Origin: Sulfurovum sp.
GTDB taxonomy: Bacteria > Campylobacterota > Campylobacteria > Campylobacterales > Sulfurovaceae
DNA length: 13,082 bases
Reading direction: 5' to 3'
Assembly (NCBI GenBank): GCA_030622375.1
Contig: JAUXGC010000024.1
Span: 1-13,082, forward strand
In this document: in pieces, positions 7,445 to 13,082 of the stretch
Layout of the letters: each line of letters opens with the position of its first letter
How positions within the stretch are numbered: the stretch's first letter is position 1
Made by a program: the position numbers and the translations under genes
The notes under the pieces: generated by a model
Database searches by the model: none
The model's input: only the letters and a program-made list of their open reading frames with translations
Told to the model about the DNA's origin: nothing

Positions 7445-7471
7445 AAGCAAGGGAGTTAAACTCCTCTGCTT
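7445..7471. terminator. Hairpin after slyD, possible terminator
   Basis: Four bases after the slyD stop, AAGCA-A-G-GGAGT pairs with ACTCC-T-C-TGCTT: five pairs, a G-U wobble, one A/C mismatch and five more pairs around a 3-nt TAA loop. The expected T-run does not follow at once; six Ts occur 13 nt further on (7485-7490). It probably ends the slyD transcript or protects its 3' end; efficiency is uncertain. Confidence 0.5.
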
Positions 7472-7518
7472 GTATGTAGCCTAACTTTTTTACCAACTAT
7501 AGATAAAAATATGTCTAA

Positions 7519-7559
7519 TTGACATATTTCTTCACTCTCTTATATATTCTAACTATAAT
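7519..7559 (+). promoter_or_regulatory. Tandem promoters for the Mrr-like nuclease gene
   Basis: A perfect TTGACA (7519-7524) is followed after 16-18 bp by TATATA/TATATT (7541-7548). A second, overlapping set is TTCACT (7531-7536), 17 bp, TATAAT (7554-7559). The second would start transcription at about position 7566, exactly at the ATG. A full consensus -35 is rare in this window, where other promoters rely on the -10 alone. Confidence 0.55.
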
Positions 7560-7565
7560 TCTACT

Positions 7566-8057
7566 ATGCATAACTATACAACATTAGAGATACAGTCTAT
7601 TGCGCTGTTGGTCATTTTTTTATTATATTTTTTATTTAGTATAAGAGTGTGGTTTAAAAATCTAAATAACAAGAGTCTACTTAAGAGTAATAAAACTTTA
7701 AAAAAACTCAAACGGCTCTCGTGGGATGATTTTGAACTTTTATCTATGGAGATTTTTACAAAACAAGGGTGGAAAGCACGAGGTAATATCAAAAAAGGTG
7801 CAGACGGTGGTGTGGATATTTGGATGAAAAAAAGAAGAGTCTCTGCTATTGTGCAGTGCAAGCGGTATGACGATGCTGTTGTGACTATAAAAGTTGTTAG
7901 AGAGATGTATGGGTTGATGTATGAGCATAGTGTAGATAGAGCTTATATCGTTACAACAAGTCGTTTTACAAAAGAGTGTTATAAATTTATTGAGAGTAAA
8001 GATATTGTATTGATTGATGGAAATAACTTAGTGAGGATAATTAGTGGTATATCATAA
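7566..8057 (+). CDS. Membrane-anchored Mrr-type (PD-(D/E)XK) nuclease domain protein
   Basis: The 163-residue product starts with one hydrophobic segment (about residues 9-28, IQSIALLVIFLLYFLFSI), then a basic Lys/Leu-rich linker (31-51). The rest is a restriction-endonuclease-like domain of the Mrr family (about 52-160). Catalytic features are Glu62 in the first helix (WDDFELLSMEIF), Asp84 in GADGGVDIW and Gln97/Lys99 in IVQCKRY, which together give the E-D-QxK pattern of Mrr catalytic domains. The orientation suggests a cytoplasmic nuclease tethered to the inner membrane. Family members cut modified or foreign DNA, but small membrane-anchored versions have no settled function. No methylase or specificity gene is adjacent. 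There is no ribosome binding site before the ATG. It separates slyD and fabD, neighbours in C. jejuni, which suggests insertion. Confidence 0.85.
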   Translation: MHNYTTLEIQSIALLVIFLLYFLFSIRVWFKNLNNKSLLKSNKTLKKLKRLSWDDFELLSMEIFTKQGWKARGNIKKGADGGVDIWMKKRRVSAIVQCKRYDDAVVTIKVVREMYGLMYEHSVDRAYIVTTSRFTKECYKFIESKDIVLIDGNNLVRIISGIS

Positions 8058-8065
8058 TTTAAAGA

Positions 8066-8074
8066 TGGTAAAAT
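8066..8074 (+). promoter_or_regulatory. Extended -10 promoter for fabD
   Basis: TGGTAAAAT (TG, one base, TAAAAT) lies in the 47-bp gap after the nuclease gene and would start a transcript near 8081, leaving a short leader that contains the ribosome binding site AAGGAT of fabD. No -35 hexamer is evident. Confidence 0.45.
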
Positions 8075-8104
8075 ACATTAATTTTTTAATTTAAGGATAA
8101 CGGT

Positions 8105-9046
8105 ATGTCAATTAAATGTGCATTTTTATTTCCAGGACAAGGCTCACAAGCAGTAGGCATGGGGCAAGATTTTTTTAACCACTCTGATGTTGCTAGGCAG
8201 ATGGTGACAGACGCTAGTAAAAGAACTGGTATTGATTTTGAAACACTTCTTTTTACTGAAAATGATAAACTTGAAAAAACAGAGTTTACACAACCAGCTA
8301 TATTGCTTGTATCTGCTATAGCACACAAACTGTTTGAAGATGAAATGCCTATCAAACCTGTATATGCTTTGGGCCACTCTTTGGGCGAGTTTTCTGCCTT
8401 GGTCTCTGTGGGTGCCATAGATGCCATAGATGCGGTAGAGTTGGTAAACCTTCGTGGTAAGCTTATGGCTAAGGCGTGTGCAGGTCAAGATGTGGGGATG
8501 ATGGTATCGCTTGGGCTTGATGATGAAGTGGTAGAAGAGATATGTGGTGCACAAAGAGAAGCAGGGATGAAAGTATGGCCAGTAAACTACAATGCTGCAG
8601 GACAGATAGTCATCGCCGGCATCAAACCAGACCTTGAAGTGTTGGTCCCTATTTTAAAAGAGGCTAAAGCAAAAAGGGCAATGCTTCTCAATATGTCAGT
8701 GGCAAGCCACTGCCCACTACTTGAGAGTGCAACAGAACCTTTAGCTACAAAACTTACAGAGATGTTGAAAGATGAATTTATAGCACCAGTTGTCTCAAAT
8801 GTAACAGCTAAGATGTACAATACAAAAGAAGAAGCATTGGATTTGCTTCCTAAACAGCTAGTTTCTCCTGTACTGTATAAGCAGTCCATTGCCACTTTTG
8901 ATGATAGTGTTGACTGTTATGTTGAGTTTGGACATGGCGGGGTACTTAAAGGGCTGAATCGTAGAGCCACGAAGAAGCCTCATTTTGTTGTTTCAGATAT
9001 GGAGTCTTTGGCTGTGGCTATTGAAGGTATTAATTCACTTTCATAA
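8105..9046 (+). CDS. fabD: Malonyl-CoA:acyl carrier protein transacylase
   Basis: FabD loads malonyl groups from CoA onto acyl carrier protein, feeding fatty acid elongation in the cytoplasm. The 313-residue length is typical. Motifs are FPGQGSQAVGMG (9-20; oxyanion-hole Gln), the nucleophile elbow GHSLGEFSAL (90-99; Ser92), Arg117 in NLRGKLM, which binds the malonyl carboxylate, NYNAAGQIVIAG, and the catalytic His202 in SVASHCPLL. The ATG follows TTTAAGGATAACGGT, a clear ribosome binding site. No other fab genes are adjacent, as in C. jejuni, where fabD also sits alone between slyD and the nucleosidase gene. Confidence 0.97.
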   Translation: MSIKCAFLFPGQGSQAVGMGQDFFNHSDVARQMVTDASKRTGIDFETLLFTENDKLEKTEFTQPAILLVSAIAHKLFEDEMPIKPVYALGHSLGEFSALVSVGAIDAIDAVELVNLRGKLMAKACAGQDVGMMVSLGLDDEVVEEICGAQREAGMKVWPVNYNAAGQIVIAGIKPDLEVLVPILKEAKAKRAMLLNMSVASHCPLLESATEPLATKLTEMLKDEFIAPVVSNVTAKMYNTKEEALDLLPKQLVSPVLYKQSIATFDDSVDCYVEFGHGGVLKGLNRRATKKPHFVVSDMESLAVAIEGINSLS

Positions 9047-9104
9047 TTTTTAGTGTTTGGTTTTACTAAATTTCCAAATAGTTTACTTGTGCTGATGTTT
9101 CTCT

Positions 9105-9244
9105 TTTCATTTTTTTAGAAAAAACGAAACAAAAAATCGTCTCTATTCTCGAATCGCTTTGCTTTTAAGGTCGTTCATGGAGACAGACACGCTTTGCGTG
9201 ATTAATAACATATAAGTGTATGGCATCTAAAGGAAGTACCCTTT
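9105..9244. repeat. Hairpin-rich gap between fabD and the nucleosidase gene
   Basis: The 228-bp stretch from 9047 to 9274 holds no convincing gene. Four consecutive inverted repeats are visible. They are: TTTC-A-TTTTTT with AAAAAA-C-GAAA (9105-9129); GTCTCTAT with ATGGAGAC, one G-U pair (9139-9146 and 9177-9184); CACGC-TTT-GCGTG (9188-9200); and AAAGG with CCTTT (9229-9244). The 8-mer CGCTTTGC occurs at 9155 and again at 9190. The base composition is more GC-rich than other gaps here. A weak -10 (TATAAG, 9211-9216) could serve the downstream gene. It may be a degenerate intergenic repeat, a structured leader or a small RNA; the sequence alone does not decide. Confidence 0.45.
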
Positions 9245-9274
9245 GCGGTTGCTGACCTAACAAAAGGATTGAGT

Positions 9275-9961
9275 GTGAAAATAGCAATTATGGGTGCAAT
9301 GCCTGAAGAGATAGAGCCAATTTTGGATAAATTGGATAACATTAAAGAGACACTTTATGCAGCAAACAGATACTATGAAGGCTCTTATAACGGACAAGAT
9401 GTAGTAGTGGCATATTCTAAAATAGGTAAAGTATTTGCCACACTGACTGCTACTATACTCATAGAAAAATTTGGCTGTGATAGACTTCTTTTTTCTGGTG
9501 TTGCGGGTGCTATAAGTGATGAACTTAAGATTGGAGACCTCATTATAGCAGATGGTCTTTGCCAACATGATTTGGATATTACTGCTTTTGGACACCCTTT
9601 TGGGTATGTTCCTGAAGGCGAAGTGTGTATCTCGTCAGATATTCAATTGCGAAATATTGCAAAAAAAGTTGCAAAACAAAAAGGTTTAACCCTTAAAGAG
9701 GGCATCATTGCTACTGGTGACCAATTTATAGCAAATTCTGAACGTAAAGAGTGGATAAAAAAAACATTCAAAGCAGATGCATTAGAGATGGAAGGTGCTT
9801 CTGTTGCTGTAGTTTGTAATGCACTAGATATACCATTTTTTATTTTGCGTGCCATTAGCGATTCTGCAGATATGGATGCAGGATTTGATTTTGATACTTT
9901 TTTAGAGAGTTCAGCAAAAATCTCAGCAGATTTCATTTTATCTATAGTTGATGAAATGTAG
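9275..9961 (+). CDS. mtnN: 5'-methylthioadenosine/S-adenosylhomocysteine (and aminofutalosine) nucleosidase
   Basis: The enzyme cleaves the N-glycosidic bond of methylthioadenosine and S-adenosylhomocysteine. In Campylobacter and Helicobacter the same protein also cleaves 6-amino-6-deoxyfutalosine on the route to menaquinone, so it may serve methyl-cycle recycling, autoinducer-2 formation and respiration at once. The 228-residue product has IAIMGAMPEEI (Glu12 as acid/base), FSGVAGAISDELKIGDLI (73-90), the ribose-binding EMEGA (171-175) and the catalytic Asp196 in RAISDSADM. SKIGKV replaces the usual SGIGKV. The GTG at 9275 is chosen because AAAGGA ends six bases upstream and the product then starts MKIAIMGAM; the TTG at 9269 touches that site and is unlikely. 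Confidence 0.95.
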   Translation: MKIAIMGAMPEEIEPILDKLDNIKETLYAANRYYEGSYNGQDVVVAYSKIGKVFATLTATILIEKFGCDRLLFSGVAGAISDELKIGDLIIADGLCQHDLDITAFGHPFGYVPEGEVCISSDIQLRNIAKKVAKQKGLTLKEGIIATGDQFIANSERKEWIKKTFKADALEMEGASVAVVCNALDIPFFILRAISDSADMDAGFDFDTFLESSAKISADFILSIVDEM

Positions 9962-9962
9962 T

Positions 9963-10071
9963 GTGTTGTACGACTCAGCATTTAGTGCTTCGCTTGCACG
10001 GTATTTTAAATGCTTGTCTCCTGACAACACTTTGTGAAATAATATATAATTGGTGTTGCGAGATACAACAC
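9963..10071. repeat. 109-bp element with 8-bp terminal inverted repeats (MITE-like)
   Basis: GTGTTGTA (9963-9970) and TACAACAC (10064-10071) are perfect inverted repeats bounding almost the whole gap after mtnN. Inside, GTGTTG/CAACAC recurs twice more (10053-10058 forward, 10025-10030 inverted). A large hairpin is formed by AGCATTTA-GTGC (9977-9988), a 7-nt loop, GCAC (9996-9999), a 7-nt bulge and TAAATGCT (10007-10014). The direct repeat ACAACACTTTGT lies at 10024-10035 and 10065-10076, just beyond the right end. No transposase is encoded and no clear target-site duplication is visible. It could be a non-autonomous repeat or a structured regulatory region. Confidence 0.45.
10021..10050 (+). 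promoter_or_regulatory. Sigma70-type promoter for ttcA-rluD
   Basis: CTGACA (10021-10026, five of six bases of TTGACA) is followed after 18 bp by a perfect TATAAT (10045-10050). Transcription would start near 10057, about 34 nt before the ttcA start. The promoter lies wholly inside the inverted-repeat element. Confidence 0.5.
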
Positions 10072-10090
10072 TTTGTAAATGAGGAAAATT

Positions 10091-10903
10091 TTGAACAATA
10101 ACGAAAGACGTAGTAAAACTAAAACTATTCCCATGAGTAAAAGACTACTTAAAGTTATAGGTAAAACCAATGCAGAGTTTAAACTTATAAGTGAGGGAGA
10201 TAGGGTGCTTGTAGGATTGAGTGGAGGTAAAGACTCCCTTGCATTAGTCCATGCACTCAAACACATACAGCGTCATGCCCCTTTTGAGTTTGAGTTTGAA
10301 GCGTGTACCATTAAATATGGAATGCCTAGTGAACATTATGAGTTTCTAAGTAGACATTGTGAAGAGTATGACATAAAACATACCATATATGATACAAATA
10401 TTTTTAAAATTTCTCACGATACGATACGTGAAAATTCCTCTTTTTGTTCTTACTTTTCGCGCATGAGAAGAGGAGCATTATACAATTTTGCCGAGGAGAG
10501 AAATTGCAATAAAGTGGCATTAGGTCACCATTTTGATGATACGGTAGAGAGTTTTTTTATGAATATGTTTTACAATGGTAGCATAAGAGCTTTAGCACCC
10601 ATTTATAAAACAAGTAGAGGCTTTCATCTTATACGTCCACTCATACAGGCTAGAGAGTCACAGCTCAGAGCATTTGCTGAAGATAATAATTTACAAGTCA
10701 TAGGTGATGAAGCCTGCCCAGCAATGCTTAAAGATGTTAAAATGCCTCATGCTAGAGCCTCTACTAAAGCATGGTTAGCTGGACTTGAAGCAGAGAATAA
10801 AGATATCTTTAAAATGTTTAAAGCCTCGTTTAAACATATACATGATGATACACTTTTAGACCCAGAACGTTGGAATAGAGATGATATAGAAAAAGAGACA
10901 TAA
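10091..10903 (+). CDS. ttcA: TtcA-like tRNA-thiolating ATP-pyrophosphatase homologue
   Basis: TtcA makes 2-thiocytidine at position 32 of some tRNAs by ATP activation of the base and iron-sulfur-dependent sulfur transfer. The 270-residue product has the PP-loop SGGKDS (44-49), GHHFDDTVESFFMNMFYNG (145-163) and the conserved SRMRRGALY. The cluster-binding CxxC of E. coli TtcA (CSLC before SRLRRG) reads CSYF here: Cys119 is kept and the second Cys is Phe122. The third ligand is probably Cys209 in DEACP. With two of three cysteines the reaction may differ, so the function is less certain than the fold. TTG at 10091 is preferred over the in-frame ATG at 10079 because GAGGA sits five bases before it. 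The stop overlaps the rluD start (TAATG). Confidence 0.82.
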   Translation: MNNNERRSKTKTIPMSKRLLKVIGKTNAEFKLISEGDRVLVGLSGGKDSLALVHALKHIQRHAPFEFEFEACTIKYGMPSEHYEFLSRHCEEYDIKHTIYDTNIFKISHDTIRENSSFCSYFSRMRRGALYNFAEERNCNKVALGHHFDDTVESFFMNMFYNGSIRALAPIYKTSRGFHLIRPLIQARESQLRAFAEDNNLQVIGDEACPAMLKDVKMPHARASTKAWLAGLEAENKDIFKMFKASFKHIHDDTLLDPERWNRDDIEKET

Positions 10904-11856
10904 TGAATAAATTCACAGCCACAATAGTAGGACGCATAGACAAAATCTTAGCACAAGAACTAGACGTAAGTCGTAATCAAGTAGAGAAGCTTGTGAAAGA
11001 TGGTTTAGTCTCTGTTAACGATAAAGTAATCACTAAAACAAGCTATAGGGTTGCAGTAGATAATGTGATTACTTATATATTTAAAGAGGCAGAGAAAAGA
11101 GTTGTTCCCCGTGTTGATTTTGATGTGGAGATACTATATGAAGATGAGTATCTTTTGGTAGTCAATAAACCTAGCAGACTAGTAGTGCATCCAGCTCCCT
11201 CTGTTAAAGAGCCAACACTTGTAGATTGGCTCATTCATAAAGGCATATCTCTCTCAACCATATCTGGAGAAGAGCGTCACGGTATTGTTCATCGTATAGA
11301 TAAGGAGACTACAGGTGCATTGGTTGTGGCTAAAGACAATAAGACACACGAGAAGCTTAGTAAACAATTGCAAGACAAAAGCATGGGTAGATACTATCTT
11401 GCACTCATAGATTGTCCATTGAAAGATGATATAGCAGTCGATAAACCCATAGGACGCAACCCTAACAATAGATTAAAGATGGATGTTGTGCCTCATGGAA
11501 AGAGTGCAAAAACAGCATTTAAAAAACTCTTGACAAGTAGTCACGATGTAGAGTTTATAGCAGCAAAACTGTTTACAGGAAGAACGCATCAGATACGTGT
11601 ACACTTGAATGCTTTAGGGCGTCATATTTTGGGCGATGATTTATATGGATTTAAGACCAAAAGAGATAAGATACCACGAGTTTATTTGCATGCATATTTA
11701 CTATATCTGACACATCCCGTAAGTGAAAAAAAGATGGAGTTTATGGCACCACTTTTTGATGATATGGAAACATATATATTCAAATATTTTAATAAAGGTG
11801 AAATCAATGAAAAAATTAATCCTCTCACTTTGGGTTCGAGCTTTATTGATACTTAA
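10903..11856 (+). CDS. rluD: RluD/RluA-family 23S rRNA pseudouridine synthase
   Basis: The enzyme isomerises uridines to pseudouridine in RNA; the RluD branch modifies helix 69 of 23S rRNA. The 317-residue product has an N-terminal S4 RNA-binding domain (about 10-60, ILAQELDVSRNQVEKLVKDG). The catalytic domain follows, with VVNKPSRLVVHPAP (86-99), the active-site GIVHRIDKETTGALVVAK (127-144; catalytic Asp133), and TGRTHQIRVHLNALGRHILGD. The family (RluA, C or D) is clear, but the exact target site is inferred from the S4 domain and length. The ATG overlaps the ttcA stop by one base, so the two genes are co-transcribed and probably translationally coupled. The last 17 residues overlap a small ORF that may be a lipoprotein relic. 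Confidence 0.88.
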   Translation: MNKFTATIVGRIDKILAQELDVSRNQVEKLVKDGLVSVNDKVITKTSYRVAVDNVITYIFKEAEKRVVPRVDFDVEILYEDEYLLVVNKPSRLVVHPAPSVKEPTLVDWLIHKGISLSTISGEERHGIVHRIDKETTGALVVAKDNKTHEKLSKQLQDKSMGRYYLALIDCPLKDDIAVDKPIGRNPNNRLKMDVVPHGKSAKTAFKKLLTSSHDVEFIAAKLFTGRTHQIRVHLNALGRHILGDDLYGFKTKRDKIPRVYLHAYLLYLTHPVSEKKMEFMAPLFDDMETYIFKYFNKGEINEKINPLTLGSSFIDT

Positions 11857-11902
11857 TGGTTCTGATATGAATAAAAACCAAACAATCAATATTTTGATGT
11901 AA
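11807..11902 (+). pseudogene. Possible relic of a lipoprotein gene between rluD and trmB
   Basis: A 31-codon ORF in another frame starts inside the end of rluD and stops 11 bp before trmB. It reads MKKLILSLWVRALLILNGS followed by DMNKN. That has the layout of a lipoprotein signal (Met-Lys-Lys, hydrophobic stretch, L-N-G), but the lipobox Cys is missing and Arg and Trp break the hydrophobic core. In C. jejuni a fibronectin-type-III lipoprotein gene (Cj1279c, FlpA) lies exactly between the rluD-like gene and trmB, as I recall. The ORF may be what remains after deletion of such a gene. It could also be chance. Confidence 0.35.
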
Positions 11903-11913
11903 GAGAATATTTT

Positions 11914-13082
11914 ATGCCACATTTAAAAATTACCCCTTTCGATACTTCTATTATAGAATCAAAGCTCCCACATAGTCAAGTGCTTACTTTTAGAGCAATA
12001 TCATTGAGTGGAAATGATGAGTTGCTGGGCATCAAATATGAAGATGAGGAGTTTTTGCTCCAGCTGAAACCAGGTGAAAAAGCAACACTTCTCAAATATG
12101 ATAAAGTGACAAGACCCTTAAAAGTCAATCTTCTTAAAAGAGTATTGGAGATGGTTTCAAAAGAGTTAAATTTGAACATAATAAGTTCAAACATCGCGAT
12201 ATCAAATAGTAAACCAGCAATCTCTTCAGAATATTTCAAAAAAATAGAAGAGTTTGAAAATATTATCTTTCCTAGAGAAAAAATTTCTGTTGAAGTTGGA
12301 TTTGGAAGTGGACGTCATTTGCTTTATCAGGCAAAGAAAAATCCAGATACACTTTTTATAGGCATAGAGATACATACACCTTCTGCTCAACAGGTACTCA
12401 AGCAAATAGAGTTACAAGGGCTAGATAATATATGGATTGTTAATTATGACGCAAGACTTTTTTTGGAAATGCTACCTTCAAATGTATGCGAGCAAATATT
12501 TGTGCACTTTCCTGTTCCTTGGGATAAAAAACCACATAGACGTGTTATTGGTACCCCTTTTCTAGATGAATCTATGAGAGTGCTTGGTAAGGATGGTTAT
12601 TTAGAGTTACGCACAGATAGCAACAAATATTTTTGGTACGCCTTGGAAATCTTTTTTTCTGCTCCAAAAGTGGAGATTGAAGTGCACAAAAATAAAGACC
12701 TAGAAATCATTAGTAAGTATGAAGCTAGATGGAAAAAACAAGAGAAAGATATATATAGTGTTTATGTTAAATGCAAAGAGAACTCTAAATCCAAGAATTT
12801 AAATATAGATTTTAATTTTAATATTGTAAAATATAGGAAAGGATTAGAAGAATTATTGCCTAAAGAGGCAATGGTGTTTGATGATTACTTTGTGCACTTT
12901 GAACGCATGTATAAAATAGGAGAAGAGAAACTTCTTATTAAGTGTGCATGTGGAAGTTTTGATAGACCAGAGCATAAATATATTTTAGTTGAAAAAAGTA
13001 GTTGCAGATATTTTGTCTCTTCTCCTGCAAAAACAACAGTCAATTTTAAAGCACATCAAAAAATAATGGAGTATCTGAATGC
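11914..13082 (+). CDS. trmB: tRNA (guanine-N7-)-methyltransferase TrmB, 3' end outside window
   Basis: TrmB methylates G46 of tRNA with S-adenosylmethionine. The frame is open for 389 codons and leaves the window, though the gene must be almost complete if it has the roughly 390-400 residues I expect in Campylobacterota. An N-terminal extension of about 120 residues precedes the methyltransferase core. The core shows VEVGFGSGRHLL (126-137, cofactor site), GIEIHTPSAQQ, HFPVPWDKKPHRRV (198-211), LRTDSNKYFWYAL and SKYEARWKKQEKDIY. A further extension of about 100 residues follows, with GEEKLLIKCACGSFD. FPDPW, the form in most bacteria, reads FPVPW here. The ATG has only AAGAGAA upstream. It follows rluD by 57 bp without a clear promoter. 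Confidence 0.92.
   Translation, partial: MPHLKITPFDTSIIESKLPHSQVLTFRAISLSGNDELLGIKYEDEEFLLQLKPGEKATLLKYDKVTRPLKVNLLKRVLEMVSKELNLNIISSNIAISNSKPAISSEYFKKIEEFENIIFPREKISVEVGFGSGRHLLYQAKKNPDTLFIGIEIHTPSAQQVLKQIELQGLDNIWIVNYDARLFLEMLPSNVCEQIFVHFPVPWDKKPHRRVIGTPFLDESMRVLGKDGYLELRTDSNKYFWYALEIFFSAPKVEIEVHKNKDLEIISKYEARWKKQEKDIYSVYVKCKENSKSKNLNIDFNFNIVKYRKGLEELLPKEAMVFDDYFVHFERMYKIGEEKLLIKCACGSFDRPEHKYILVEKSSCRYFVSSPAKTTVNFKAHQKIMEYLN

Noticed and set aside
8144..8554. 136-codon minus-strand frame inside fabD.
   Set aside because: FabD motifs on the plus strand are unambiguous; the antisense frame is rich in His, Tyr and Lys with no domain-like pattern.
9047..9274. A SAM or SAH riboswitch upstream of the nucleosidase gene.
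   Set aside because: The hairpins do not match any riboswitch consensus I can recognise; only an undefined structured region is claimed.
10079..10090. ATG at 10079 as the ttcA start.
   Set aside because: Its last base begins the GAGGA ribosome binding site that fits the TTG at 10091, and it has no binding site of its own.
1..13082. CRISPR array, tRNA, rRNA, insertion sequence or prophage genes.
   Set aside because: I saw no regularly spaced repeats, no tRNA cloverleaf with a conserved T-loop, and no transposase, integrase or phage-like protein on either strand.

Overview
The window reads as ordinary chromosomal DNA from a low-GC Campylobacterota (epsilonproteobacterial) genome, probably a free-living Sulfurovum/Sulfurimonas-type organism rather than a reduced host-adapted one. 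Grounds: a Tol-Pal cluster followed by slyD, fabD, an MTA/SAH nucleosidase gene and a ttcA-like gene, an order I recall from Campylobacter jejuni (Cj0112 to about Cj0118); a TrmB with the long N- and C-terminal extensions and the FPVPW/KKPHRRV motif of this phylum; proline and phenylalanine biosynthesis genes; frequent TTG/GTG starts; and promoters dominated by extended -10 boxes. Taxonomy is inferred from gene content, not from a search.

Layout. 1-1370: the 3' end of a TolA/TonB-like gene and, 15 bp later, a stand-alone prephenate dehydratase. 1371-1524: a promoter gap. 1525-4763: tolB, pal, cpoB/ybgF and an L,D-transpeptidase-like gene, tightly packed and all exported or lipid-anchored; together they maintain the envelope (outer-membrane constriction plus peptidoglycan trimming). 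4752-6846: proC (minus) and proA (plus), the last two enzymes of proline synthesis, transcribed divergently from a 97-bp gap in which the two promoters overlap; proC also overlaps the tail of the transpeptidase gene. 6910-7440: slyD. 7566-8057: a membrane-anchored Mrr-type nuclease gene with its own promoter(s) and no ribosome binding site. 8105-9046: fabD. 9275-9961: MTA/SAH/aminofutalosine nucleosidase, bracketed by two unusual hairpin-rich gaps. 10091-11856: ttcA-like and rluD-like genes overlapping by 1 nt. 11914-end: trmB, running off the window; the last three genes all act on RNA.

No large unknown system is present: no CRISPR array, prophage, transposase gene, rRNA or tRNA. The points worth a second look are small: a 109-bp element with terminal inverted repeats that supplies a promoter to ttcA-rluD; a string of hairpins ahead of the nucleosidase gene; a TtcA homologue lacking one iron-sulfur cysteine; a possible relic of a lost lipoprotein gene between rluD and trmB; a membrane-tethered nuclease probably read from a leaderless mRNA; and a prephenate dehydratase with a non-classical phenylalanine-binding motif inside the tol cluster.
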